A stretch of DNA of 64,000 nucleotides from Steromphala cineraria (lineage: Eukaryota; Mollusca; Gastropoda; Trochida; Trochidae), in the NCBI GenBank assembly GCA_916613615.1, contig OU744736.1, positions 8,009,724-8,073,723 of the forward strand. The letters are read 5' to 3'. Under the pieces are notes generated by a model, which saw only the letters and a program-made list of their open reading frames with translations, was not told where the DNA came from and searched no databases. Every line of letters begins with the position of its first letter. Within the stretch, counting starts at the first letter, position 1. This document shows positions 1-11,500 of this stretch, in pieces. Position numbers and translations under genes: made by a program.

Positions 1-383
1 GTCACAACCGTAACAACTTATTTTCATCATCATCTTTAGCTCCTAAAGGTCTATTTAGCTGAAAGACTGCATGTAGACTCCTTGGCCAATTGGGATTCTA
101 AACTGTAGGGTCACAGGGGTCACAATCTTAAAAACCTATTTTTCTCCATTAGATGACAGTCTATGGCAAATTTATTTCTCCTTGGATATTTTAGTGTGGA
201 CTTCTTTCACTGTCTGATATTGGCAATCTAGAAAGTGTTGAATAATAATACATTTGTTTTGTAATTTTTTTATTGGTTTTCTTGCAATAGGTAACATCAG
301 TTTCATTTTTAGCTCATCTTGCCTGTATAAAGCAAACTTGATATGATGCCTGATGAGCTACAGAGCCAATGGCTCTATTTTTA
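1..383 (+). mobile_element. 3' part of a GTCCG-type tandem-unit element, cut by the window edge
   Basis: This stretch repeats, with few differences, the sequence at about 3800-4216, the right end of the complete element at 2551-4216. Both copies end with a small perfect hairpin (AGAGCC-AAT-GGCTCT) followed by ATTTTTA, and then diverge. The copy here lacks a left end because the window starts inside it. It codes for nothing. Confidence 0.8.
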
Positions 384-565
384 ATGCTTAATTATAACTA
401 ATGTGACAATGAATAAACTTTGTTTGGGTCACAAATTCCCGATAGCGGCAAGTTTGTTTTGGGTACGAACTTACTGTTGATTAAACAACCAGAGTTACCT
501 CCCTTAGCTGTTATTTATGACTTGTTGCATTCGATTTGATCAGAAGTTTTCTTATTAAAATACAT

Positions 566-722
566 GAAAAATATCGGGATATATCCTCTCCTGTGCCGAT
601 ACATCGATGTATCATGAACCCTCACGATACTTATATCCTGATATATTGCCTAAACGAGTTTTGCATCGATGCACTCGGTCCACGATGCGTACATCGATAC
701 TATCGATGAATCGTTACACCAC
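566..722. mobile_element. Palindrome-rich transposon end with repeated ATCGAT motifs
   Basis: The stretch is dense in CGATAC, ATCGAT and ATATCC motifs that pair with each other and ends in CGTTACACCACTA. That style is common at hAT-like DNA transposon termini in animals. I see no matching partner end here, so it may be a solo end or a remnant. The superfamily is inference. Confidence 0.4.
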
Positions 723-727
723 TAAAA

Positions 728-1050
728 TATACGGTGATATGTCAGAACAATGAAAATACATGGTTCCAATTGAAAAACAATGTATTTCAACTAAATGAAG
801 CAGTAATAAATCAAATATATAATGTAAAGTTCAGCCATACGATTCTTTTTTCTTTCACAAAATGAATTAAAGGTGTTCACACAAAAATGGCCACCAATGG
901 ACTTTATGTGAACATTTATGATTTCTTCTCTGACTATGGATGATTTGTTTGTGTAATGAGATTTTTGACACTATTAAAATAATATATTTAGCATTACCGT
1001 ACAATTATCAGTGAAAAATTGAAAATATGAACATGCTACTGCCCCTTTAA
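728..1050 (+). mobile_element. TTAA-flanked MITE, family 1, copy A (5' truncated)
   Basis: The interior aligns base by base with the copies at 25868 and 37801. The right end is complete (GCTACTGCCCCT then TTAA at 1047-1050). The left inverted repeat is missing: the copy starts right after the preceding palindrome-rich element, as if cut by it. No coding capacity. Confidence 0.75.
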
Positions 1051-1918
1051 GGATAGTTGGAGTTAATTCCTAAGTCCTGAAACAAAAAATTCACCTAACA
1101 CGAAAGATTAACCATAAAGGTAAAGGTCACCTATCTTATAAATTACTTGACCATTCTTGCTGAACTGCACTTTAGTATTCAGTTAAGGTTAGCAATATTC
1201 CAACTGTTCAGCATTGACTTATTTTCATTTTGCATCAATGGTTTTTAATGTTTTTATTAACCATATTTGTTAATCTCCATGCAGCTGTTACTTTCTGCAA
1301 GCATATATAATTATTTCACTTCTTTTTTACACTAAATCAATGAAAGGGCAAATTTCTCTTTTACCTCTTTAAAGAATATTTGTTAATCAAGAGTTAAGAT
1401 ATTGCATTATGTAATGTTTTGTAATAATCTGTTCAAGATATCGTAAATAAAACATCAACTGCTCATTTTCTAATTAAAATTTTTTAACTGTGAACATTGA
1501 TATAAAACATGGAATCATCTTACCGGTATTTTGTTGTTTGCAAAAAAAAACAATAATATTGAATCATAAATTTTTCAAGAATTGTTTAAGAATGAAGTAG
1601 TAAGAATCAAGAAATCAACTTCCTCTTTTAATTTTTCTAAATGGATTTGATTTCACAAATTGTTTTACAGTAATGAAATTTATCACAACAATCTTAGACT
1701 GGGGAAAACAAAGGAAATTCTATTGATTTACAAGAACTGTCAAATAAATAAGTTGTTCATCCATGAAATTTCTTTGTCTTCCTTTTGAACCAGCTTTCTG
1801 CTTCTAGAAAGCACTCAAGCAGTTCCATCCTAGACTAAGATAAACTGTTCATTGGATAAAAATTTCTTGTGCTTGAACAAGACACAAATATGTACAAGTC
1901 ACAATAGACTTCTGATGA
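1051..1918. other. Intergenic, nothing recognised
   Basis: The sequence is AT-rich with frequent stops in all frames. I see no splice-site-bounded coding block, RNA gene or repeat boundary. Confidence 0.5.
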
Positions 1919-2018
1919 GGTCAATACCTGTTTTTATAGACCCTAGGAAAACAATAATGAAGGATGAAGCTCTAGATTGATTTGTTTTCTTCTGGTCTAT
2001 GAAAACAGGTATTGACCA
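1919..2018. mobile_element. Fold-back element, copy 1
   Basis: The left arm carries GGTCAATACCTGTTTTTATA and the right arm carries the complement (AAAACAGGTATTGACC) about 60 bases on, so the segment folds into a hairpin. Related copies lie at 4284-4386 and, as a half copy, at about 6077-6150. This is a short non-autonomous inverted-repeat element. Confidence 0.65.
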
Positions 2019-2059
2019 ATTCACAAGTCCATTATTGTTTTATTAAGCCTCAGTCATGA

Positions 2060-2448
2060 GTAGGGCTCCACGGGTACTCAAGTACTCGAGTCAAAGTCGG
2101 GTCCTGCTGGAATTGAGTGCATTTTCTTGGCCTTGAGGACTCGTAAAGTGAACATTACTGTTAATTATTCAAGTTATTTCAGTCTGTTTGACTGTTGTGT
2201 GTGAAGACAGGTGATCAACATTGCCATTTCAACACATTAATGTCAAAATTATTCTATATAGGAATATTGTGTTATAATATTAAGGTTTTACTTCAGTTCA
2301 AGACTTTTTAGGTAAGGCAGAGACTTTAAGCTATAAAAATCCAAAAATTTCTGGGTTGGGATAAAATTTCGGGTACTCGGGTCCAAGTTAAGTCTGACCC
2401 TGTGAGTACTAGAGTCAAAATTTTTTGACCCGTGGTCGTAAAGCCCTT
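2060..2448. mobile_element. Inverted-repeat element with AGGGCT ends
   Basis: The left end reads AGGGCTCCACGGGTACTC and the right end reads GACCCGTGGTCGTAAAGCCCT in inverse orientation, giving imperfect terminal inverted repeats. The right half recurs at 46922-47165. It is probably a non-autonomous hAT-like element; the superfamily is inference. Confidence 0.6.
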
Positions 2449-2550
2449 GTCATGAGGTTTGACTTGATTGTTAGCAAGGACAGACTGATGACATCATGAA
2501 AACAATATCATGATGTCATGAACAAAGGTTTGACATCATCAGGTTTATTT

Positions 2551-4216
2551 TTAGCTCATCAGGACTGAAAGTCCAGATGGGCTTATGGCATGGCCCGTCG
2601 TCCGGCGTCCGTCCGTCGTCCGTCGTCCGTCGTCCGTCCGTAAACTTTTGACACTTTCGACTTCTCCTCATGAACCATACACATTAGAGAGCTGAAATTT
2701 TGTGTACAGGTACCTTAGCATATGGAGATTCTAATTTGTAACTTTGGTGACCCTGTGACCCCAAATAGGGTCACAGGGGTCACAACTTTAAAAACCTATT
2801 TTCATCTTCTTCTCCAGTTCCAGAAGGACTAGAGAGTTAAAAATTATATGTGCAGACTCCTTGGCCAATGGGGATTCTAATTTGTAACTTTGGTGACTCT
2901 GTGACCCCAAATAGGGTCACAGGGGTCACAACCTTAAAAACCTATTTTCATCTTCTTCTCCAGTTCCAAAAGGAGTAGAGAGTTAAAAATTATATGTGCA
3001 GACTCCTTGGACAATGGGGATTCTAATTTGTAACTTTGGTGACCCTGTGACCCCAAATAGGGTCACAGGGGTCACAACCTTAAAAACCTATTTTCATCTT
3101 CTTCTCCAGTTCCAAAAGGAGTAGAGAGTTAAAAATTATATGTGCAGACTCCTTGGACAATGGGGATTCTAATTTGTAACTTTGGTGACCCTTTGACCCC
3201 AAATAGGGTCACAGGGGTCACAACCTTAAAAACCTATTTTCATCTTCTTCTCCAGTTCCAGAAGGACTAGAGAGTTAAAAATGATATGTGCAGACTCCTT
3301 GGACAATGGGGATTCTAATTTGTAACTTTGGTGACCCTGTGACCCCAAATAGGGTCACAGGGGTCACAACCTTAAAAACCTATTTTCATCTTCTTCTCCA
3401 GTTCTAAAAGGAGTAGAGAGTTAAAAATGATATGTGCAGACTCCTTGGCCAATGGGGATTCTAAATTGTAGATTTCGTGACCCCATGACCCCAAATAGGG
3501 TCACAGGGGTCACAACCTTTTAAAACCAATTCTCATCTTCTTCTCCAGTTCCAAAAGGTCTAGAGAGTTAATATTGATATGTGCAGACTCCTTGGACAAT
3601 GGGGATTCTAATTTGTAACTTTGTTGACCCTGTGACCCCAAATAGGGTCACAGGGGTCACAACCTTATAAAACTATTTTCATCTTCTTCTCAAGTTCCAA
3701 AAGGTCTAGAGAGCTGAAATTATATGTGCAGACTCCTTGGCCAATGGGGATTCTAAATTGTAGATTTCGTGACCCCATGACCCCAAATAGGGTCACAGGG
3801 GTCACAACCTTAAAAACTTATTTTCATCATCATCTTTAGCTCCTAAAGGTCTATTGAGCTGAAAGACTGCATGTAGACTCCTTGGCCAATTGGGATTCTA
3901 AACTGTAGGTTTTGTGACCCCATGACCCCAAATAGGGTCACAGGGGTCACAATCTTAAAAACCTATTTTTCTCCATTAGATGACAGTCTATGGCAAATTT
4001 ATTTCTCCTTGGATATTATAGTGTGGACTTCTTTCACTGTCTGATATTGGCGATCTAGAAAGTGTTGAATAATAATACATTAAATTTTGTTTTGTAATTT
4101 TTTATAGGTTTTTTTGCAATAGGTAACATCAGTTTCATTTTTAGCTCATCTTGCCTGTATAAAGCAAACTTGATATGATGCCTGATGAGCTACAGAGCCA
4201 ATGGCTCTATTTTTAG
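2551..4216 (+). mobile_element. Complete GTCCG-type element with nine 146-bp internal repeats
   Basis: The left end (GCTCATCAGG) and right end (CCTGATGAGC) are inverse complements. A GTCCGTCCG/CGTCC-rich run at about 2595-2640 follows the left end. A tandem array of a 146-bp unit then runs from about 2690 to 3960; the unit marker CCAAATAGGG recurs at 2761, 2907, 3053, 3199, 3345, 3491, 3638, 3783 and 3928. The right end carries a perfect AGAGCC/GGCTCT hairpin. The sequence TATTTTTA lies on both sides. The layout resembles the pearl/Helitron-like MITEs described from bivalves; that link is from memory and unverified. Confidence 0.75.
2690..3960 (+). repeat. Tandem array, 146-bp unit, about nine copies
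   Basis: Spacing between the marker CCAAATAGGG is 146 bases in most units and 145-147 in the last few. Units differ by only a few bases. Each unit contains AGGGTCACAGGGGTCAC and a TCTTCTTCTCCAGTTCC block. No frame stays open. Confidence 0.9.
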
Positions 4217-5206
4217 TAACTCACATCAATATCACTTATTGTCGGACTCTGGGTTAAAGTCAATATTACAGATAGACTGGTGATGAGGTCAATACCTGTT
4301 TTTATAGACCTTAAGAAGACAGTATTAACCGAGGACGAGGTCTTGGGTCAATATTGATTTCCTCGGGTCTTTAAAAAACAGGTTTCGACGGAAATTCTTA
4401 TAGCTGTTTTCTTATGGTTTGGTTTAAGACAAAAAGAGACAATAAACTAGAGTCCTGTATAGTATTTCAGCTTGATGGTTAGCAAGGACGGGCAGATGAC
4501 GTCATAAAACAACAGTTTGAATCATTGCGCCTATATTTAACGCAAGTCAAAATCACTTTTGATCAGACTTTGGGTCAAGTCAAAATCACTTTTTGTCGAC
4601 TGTCACCTGAATGGTTTTCGACCAATCGGATTGCCGTAAAAATGTCACTTTCTGTCGATTGTCAAATGACTGTTTTTTTTAGGATTGCAGAAAAAATATG
4701 CTTATATAATAACATTTTCTGCCGAATGTCACATGACCGGTTCTCAAAAAATTGGTTTGTCGGAAAGATATGCTCGCATAAAATAAAATATTCACCAGAG
4801 TGATAACAATATATGATGCTTGAACAAGAAAATGACTTAATAGAATATGCACAGGAGTTGGAAATCAATAGTTGGATAATTAAGCTGTCAGTAAGCCTGT
4901 GGTTTGTTCCATCTCTATGAACTAAACAGAGCAGGCAGTTTGTTGTGGAATATCATCAACATCTTGTCAACAGCTGGTTGGTGGAGACAGGTTTCTGGGA
5001 ACAGGTTGTTCTTTCTGTCAAGTGGATTTCCTTTTCCTCTTCATTTGTTTGTTTCTAATTAGAATTGTGCTGATAAGTGGTAGTGAAATGATTTGGGATA
5101 CTGCACTCACAAGAGCACCGGTGCAATCTTTCCTGAATAGTAGTGTTGTTCAGATGATGAAAATCGTGATATTACTAAAGATGAACAATCAGGTTATCAA
5201 TCTATC
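4217..5206. other. Intergenic, fold-back copy 2 and low-value ORFs
   Basis: Bases 4284-4386 are the second copy of the fold-back element seen at 1919-2018. The rest is AT-rich; a 92-codon open frame at 4525-4803 has no recognisable domain and no splice context, so I do not call it a gene. Confidence 0.55.
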
Positions 5207-5550
5207 ATATTACATGATGGACGAGTGATCTGTCTTCTGATTGGTCGAGGAAGGTGGTCACCGACAATGATCAAACCTTATGTTGACCGCGGGAAACGTC
5301 ACGCGAGGTCAACATAACAATCCAATGACCTGGAGCTAAAAATAGATCGCCACTACGAGGAGCGCCGTAAAGAGTTGCTTCCGAAAAAAATTAAAATAAT
5401 TGAATAGTTTTCAAAATAACTGAAACTTTCATAAATCATATAATAAAACAGTTGTTGACTTCAGTTATCGGTGAATCCTCGGTGATAATAACTGTTCCGA
5501 GTTCAATAAACCATTGGATTCACCTCAACTGAAGTCAATAATTGTATCAT
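5207..5550 (+). mobile_element. Dispersed ~340-bp repeat, copy 1
   Basis: It matches 14168-14580: both start with ATGGACGAGTG, share CCTTATGTTGACCG and GGTCAACATAACAATCC, and end with a pair of inverse blocks (GTTGACTTCAGTTAT and GAAGTCAATAATTGTA). The inverse blocks suggest a fold-back or TIR element with no coding sequence. Confidence 0.7.
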
Positions 5551-8372
5551 ATTTACAAAATATGGACATAATTTAGTTATGATAATTCTAAAACACCGGA
5601 AGTATTTATTGCATTGTTGTATTGTGGTCATTTAACATAAGTACCTATGGTGTCTTTAAAGAATCGGAGATATTGCAAATATTCCATAAAGAACATTTGA
5701 ACCTTTTTCTCAGTTTAGAGATTATGGTTTATGAAAAAGCTTCACACACTTCTTGTTCAGGCATTTTCAACAACCAATATTTTCCATTTTTTTGTAAACC
5801 CAATATCTTGCTTTTTAACATCACTTACCGGTAATGACATTGGCCATCTTAAGTTTTTCTATTATTATTGCTGGTCAATTAGAAAGAATTATGAGTATCT
5901 TACTGCATTCATAGAAATTTAAAGTAAGTACAATTGTCCTCATATTCCCCTTGTAACCCAATTGAGCATGAAAATATGTGATATAATGCCTGCAAACTGA
6001 TGATATATGCATAAAAGAATAATTTCTGTTTCTTTAAATGGTCGACTCGGGGTCAAGACAATATTACACACTTATAAACTAGTGATAAGGTCAATACCTG
6101 TTTTTATAGCCCCGAGGAAAACAATAATGACCGAGGACATATGCTAGATCTTAAGGTTGAATTTTGACTTTTAAATAACCATCATTTACATAAAAATCAG
6201 GGTCTAAGCCTTTGGTCAATATATCTATATATTATGTATCCTATATGAAATAAATGCAATGAATATGACAATATGGATCTGACAGTTCATTATCTGCATA
6301 TATTAGCTTTAATCAGTTTGATAATCTCTGCCTACATGACTCCTATAATGATATTTTCAAATTGGATGGAAATCTAATTAGATCAAACACTTATTTTATG
6401 TAAATATCAGTGTGATCTCATCTTTGAAACTTTGAATTCATAAATATGTGCATTATTCAGGATTTCAGCTTAATTGAATGTATTGATTTTAAGAAACTTA
6501 TTTAAAACTTGAGTCAGTTTTTTGGGTTGATGGAATGCTGGAAATTAAGGTGAATGTTTAAAACTCGTAAGTCAGCAAAAAGTCAAACCAGTTAAAATTT
6601 ATGATGATGTTACATATTGTATAAAAGGTTGAGATTGTCAATATTTCGGAGCATACAACAACTATCAACTCAGGTAGAGAGACGGGGAAGAAGGTAGGTC
6701 TTTTATTTTGTTGGAGGCTTCGATGTTCTTCAGAATTTACTGTAATTTTTTATGTTTCATAGATTTATCTGCAGCGTAGTGGCTGTATTCAAAATAACTA
6801 AACTCATTCATTACATATAACAGATTGTCTTCAAGTAAGAATTATAATTTCTCTAAATTTTAAAGGATTTCATGACTATTTGATAAATCTTAATCTTGCT
6901 TGAATAATATACTCTCAATAATTAAATTTTTTGTCTCAATTCCATCACTAGGCAAAAATTACGATAAATAAAGTTTTGTCCCTGATAGAGACAATCACTT
7001 CCATATACCCAGTCGGATTGTTTAAACTCAATGAGCCAGTCTTATAAAGGAAGGCACAGTTGTGGGAATCTGTTTTCAAACATTCATTGCTAATTTCTTT
7101 GAGATGAAACATGAGATACTAGGTTATGACTGGAATTTGGGGGGTTGAGAAAGGGGGTCGGCTTATATGCAGGGTTGGCTTATTCCCGGTCATATATGGT
7201 ATATGACATGTATATGAGTGCCAATCTTGCCTTCATTTTCTCAGGAAACTATGAACCTTTTTACAATTACTATTTTGGACCTTTTCTATTAACCTTGTGT
7301 AAAGCCTGTCCTCATGTTCTCTATACAGTGTTGGTAAGGCTCTCCTTCATTACTGAACAAGATAATTACACAGGGAGAAAAAATGGCTTTTTGTACCTTG
7401 AGGGGATTAGATGAACTTCACGAAAAACAGGCTCGAGATTTAGATTTAAAAATTACCAGTGACCCTTCACATGAATTATATAAATGTTTTGAACTTGTGG
7501 CCGTTGCTGTAAAAACGGGCAACAAAGAATTCTCTTACTGTATTTACTTTATTGATTGATCTTTGCCTTGCCATTACTCAAATTGAATAGTTCATTTTAT
7601 TGTCCTTGGTTTTCAATGTATTCATGTGTTTTATTGAGTGCACTGATATTTATTCATGTGTTTTATTGAGTGTATCCAGGTATTGCTGACACCATGTCAC
7701 AACTGGGTCACTGATGTGGTCTGGTTATTAAACAGTTTATAATATAGAATATATATCAATAAGCATGTCACATTGCAAGTGAGTGTGCCGCTTTTTTCAA
7801 TCAAGAATGGCTTTTGTGTAAAGAAAAGTTCTTATCGATTTGGATTTGTTTTGCTTTAATAAGTTTCCTTGGATTATCTACCTTTAGCTTTCTACGTGTG
7901 TAGTCTCTCTTTCAGGCATTGTTTTTTAAGCTTCCAAGATCTCAACTACCTTTCTTGGAAATTCTCTTTAAAAAACATGTTATATCAAAGCTCTTGAAGC
8001 TATTATAGTCATGTTGAGTTCTCATGTAGGATTCCATGAAATTATCACACTGCATGTTTATAAATTGTTACGACCCCAGTTGTTGTTATTTCTTCTTATT
8101 CATGTATATGTTGTCAGACTTCCATTTGTTAAAGGCTTGGAAGTGCAATTGTATATTTTTCTTCAAACTTATCTTTAGATGTACTTTTGACCCTGAAGTA
8201 ATACTTAAACATTTTGCATTGCTGATCTTTAGACTGTTCCAAACTTTTCCTATAACTTTCTTCATTGTTTTTCATTGTTGTTTCAGAGATACCAAACTGA
8301 GTTTATGAGTGTTCTCCCAGCAAGAGTGTGGACGGCCAAGGAAGGTAACTGCAGTGAGGTTAGCGAGGCAAG
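5551..8372. other. Upstream region of PTDSS2, nothing coding recognised
   Basis: A half copy of the fold-back element lies at about 6077-6150. The remainder is unique AT-rich sequence. The 5' UTR and promoter of PTDSS2 must lie here or in upstream exons, but I see no TATA box or CpG-rich block that I can name. Bases 8315-8372 become more GC-rich just before the start codon and are probably 5' UTR. Confidence 0.5.
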
Positions 8373-8500
8373 ATGGCGTCGGCGGTACAGGATATGGAAC
8401 ACCTGAAGGTGCACCACATGACAGCGCACGATTGGGAGGACGAGAAGCGTAAACAAAAAAGATTTCAGCTTACTGACGATGGAACAATGTCTTTCTTCTG
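8373..8500 (+). CDS. PTDSS2: PTDSS2 exon 1 (residues 1-43)
   Basis: Codes the hydrophilic N-terminus, ending [11 protein letters not shown]. The donor is CTG|GTATGC, phase 2. The Trp codon is split with exon 2 and restores the FFWRAHT motif of the family. Bases before the ATG (GCAAG) give a good initiation context. Confidence 0.9.
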
Positions 8501-11500
8501 GTATGCTGACATTTCTTCAAGTTTTCAACTCTTCTTTAGTTTTCTCCTTTTATCAACTCTCAACGTTTTTAGCTAACCGATGATGGAACAGTGTCCTTCT
8601 TCTGCGATAAAAAAATTTCCTACAAATTTTCGTTTCAATTATTTTCTCCCTTTATATTATCTTTCTGACAAATATACATTATTAGGTCAGCGACGATAGA
8701 ACAAAATAGATTAAAACTTTTGTAAGGAAAAAACTATTTTCTACAATAACACAAGTTAGATAGATATTGCAAGTTTATGCCATCCTGCTACATCAGCGTA
8801 AATGTCTCCACGTTATGCTCCAACCTATCCCCTGATATCCTTCAATCATATTCAGCAGTATCGCTATATATAGCAAGCCAATCAAATAATGCCCTTCCAG
8901 CAATAGCGGCAAACTGGTTCCTGGGCTTCGTTCTTCGTGCTCATCGCATGATTCTAATTAACCAATTGAGTGCTAGTAGCTAATATTAGTTACACAGCGG
9001 AGCCAAAGGAAATGCAGAATGTACAAGGGTCTTACAGTCCCGTACACCCTGTAAAAACGCCGTGTAACGAATTTATTACCCTTAAGATCTTTTATTTCAA
9101 CACAGTTTACTCATTTTGACCGAAATAAGTCTTAACTAGACTGCGGTCCAAGCTCAGCACAGTGTGAACATCAAGAGTCGCGGTACGGAGCTAACGGCAG
9201 TTATATAAAGGGAGATAACTCTGTGACTAAAAATATCCGAATTAAAAGTGTTCTTAAATGAAATAATTAAAGAGAAACATGTGTTCATATTGAATGAATG
9301 TAATAAGACAATGGATATTAACAATGACATAACATTAGAATCTCTCAATTGATGTTGGTCATTGTAAATTTTGATTCTGAAATTGTCAGTCGAGCGGCCG
9401 TTTTACTTCCGCATTCCAGCTGAGGTCAAGGTCATCCGTATGATCCGTTTGGTATCTCACGTGACAAATTTGACGGGGTGTACACTTCGTACACCCTGCC
9501 AAATCCGACTACACGGGTATGTATGCTTTGGCTATTGACCAATCAGAATTCGAGAAATTTATCTTAAGGGTAATAATATCTTATGTGCAGCTGCAGGCTC
9601 CGGCTAAGCTCAGAACGGCGTTCTGTAAGATTTCCACGAGAGGCGTCACTAGACAACAGTGTATGGAGTTAGAAATAGTTTGGCCCATCAGATAGGATAA
9701 AAATAGCGTTGGGGCTGAATATGATTGAAGGATATCTGGGAGCGCATGGAGCATTACGCGGAGACATATACAGTGATGTAGCAGAATGAGTTAATGCTTG
9801 TGTGATATCTCATGAAATCTATTCACATATTGTCTTCATCGTTGAAGAAGGAGACCCAAATTTATTTTGGTGACTTGTTCTCATTTTGAAGATCACTACA
9901 GACTTTAACCAGTAAGGCAGTTTTTTAGATGTTGATGACGCATATTTCATGAACTGCTTCATCTAGAATCCTCAAATTAAGTAAAATGATTTATATGGTA
10001 AATATGCAAACACCAGTTAATTATTGTGAACTTTACCTTACTTTCAAGCCACAATAAGATTTTGACCAGCTTTCAAGATGCATTTTAGGTGATAGCTCAT
10101 AAGGGTTGCACAAAGAGTCTTCAAGTTTGGTAACAGACTTCAGTGGCCTCAAAAGACCACATTTTGTAGGTCTGTCATTTTGGCTCAATTCTTCATTTTA
10201 GCCTGACATGGTCATGATAGTGTCAAATACTTGTTATATGTTAAAGAGGCAGTAGCACGTTTTTTGATAATTTTATATTTCAAGTATGTCACTGATAAAT
10301 GTCAGTTAATGCTAAATGTATTAATTTGACAGTGTCAAAAATCACATTACACAAGCCATTCATCCATAGACAGAAGACAAAGTATGGATATTCACATAAA
10401 ATCCATTGGCGGCCATTTTGTGTGAACACCTTAAATTAATTTTGCGTAAGAAAAGGGAATCGCATGGCTAAACTTTACGTTATATATATTTGAATTAGTT
10501 TTGCGTCATTTATTTAAATACATTGTCTTTCAATTGGAACCATTAATTTTCACTTTCCTGACATCACCTTATGTTCCCCATAAAAACGTGCTACTGCCCC
10601 TTTAATGTCTAATGCAATGTTGTATATGTTTGCAGGCGAGCACACACAGTTACAGTGTTATTCATTTTCATCCTGGTCCTTTTCTACGTGGGTCTGTTTG
10701 AGGAGGTTGTACCGAACAGAGATTACAATACCAAAAGGTGTGTGGAGCATTTATTAATTATTGCAAAACAATCTTTGTGATTATTCATAATCATCCCTCA
10801 GTCCTGCATCATATGCTCATTAAATTTGGGAAGGATCTATAAGAATAATCTGAGCATCTTGAGGAAGCAAAGTTGTTTTTTGTGGGCCTATTTCTTTACT
10901 TACCTGTAAGTTTGAAAATTTATACATGTAACAAATATTTTACTGACCAAAAACCTTTGTGGAAAACAGTCTCCAGACTATTAATCGGACAAGGATCTAT
11001 TTTGTTTTCCTTCATAGCATTTTATTGCAGAAAGCCCCTATCAAGTTTGAAAAATAGTAATTGAGAGAGAATGTTTTGATTTATTTTCCATTCTTCACTT
11101 TTCAGAGGTTTAATGGCAGTGGTGCTAGCGTTTCTATTGTTTGGTGTCACACAAACTCCAGATGGTCCCTTCATTCGACCCCATCCAGGTAAGTAGAGTT
11201 ATCTCCCTTGAATGAAATCTTTTCTCTTTAGACATTTACTAAGTTCTTTAAGTTTGTTTAGAAAATATTTTCATGCACAAATTTTTATAAGATTATTGAA
11301 GAATTTAGTTATTTTATTTGAAAATAACAGAACATATCATTTACAAAATGAATTATAGATAGCCCTTTTTGTGGTAAGTATTTTATTTGTAATGTTTGTC
11401 TCATGTTTTGTTTTTGATATGATAAGGAATTTTGTTTTTGATATGATAAGGAATACAGGTGACATATAGGCAACATTCCAAATACATATATGCATCAAAA

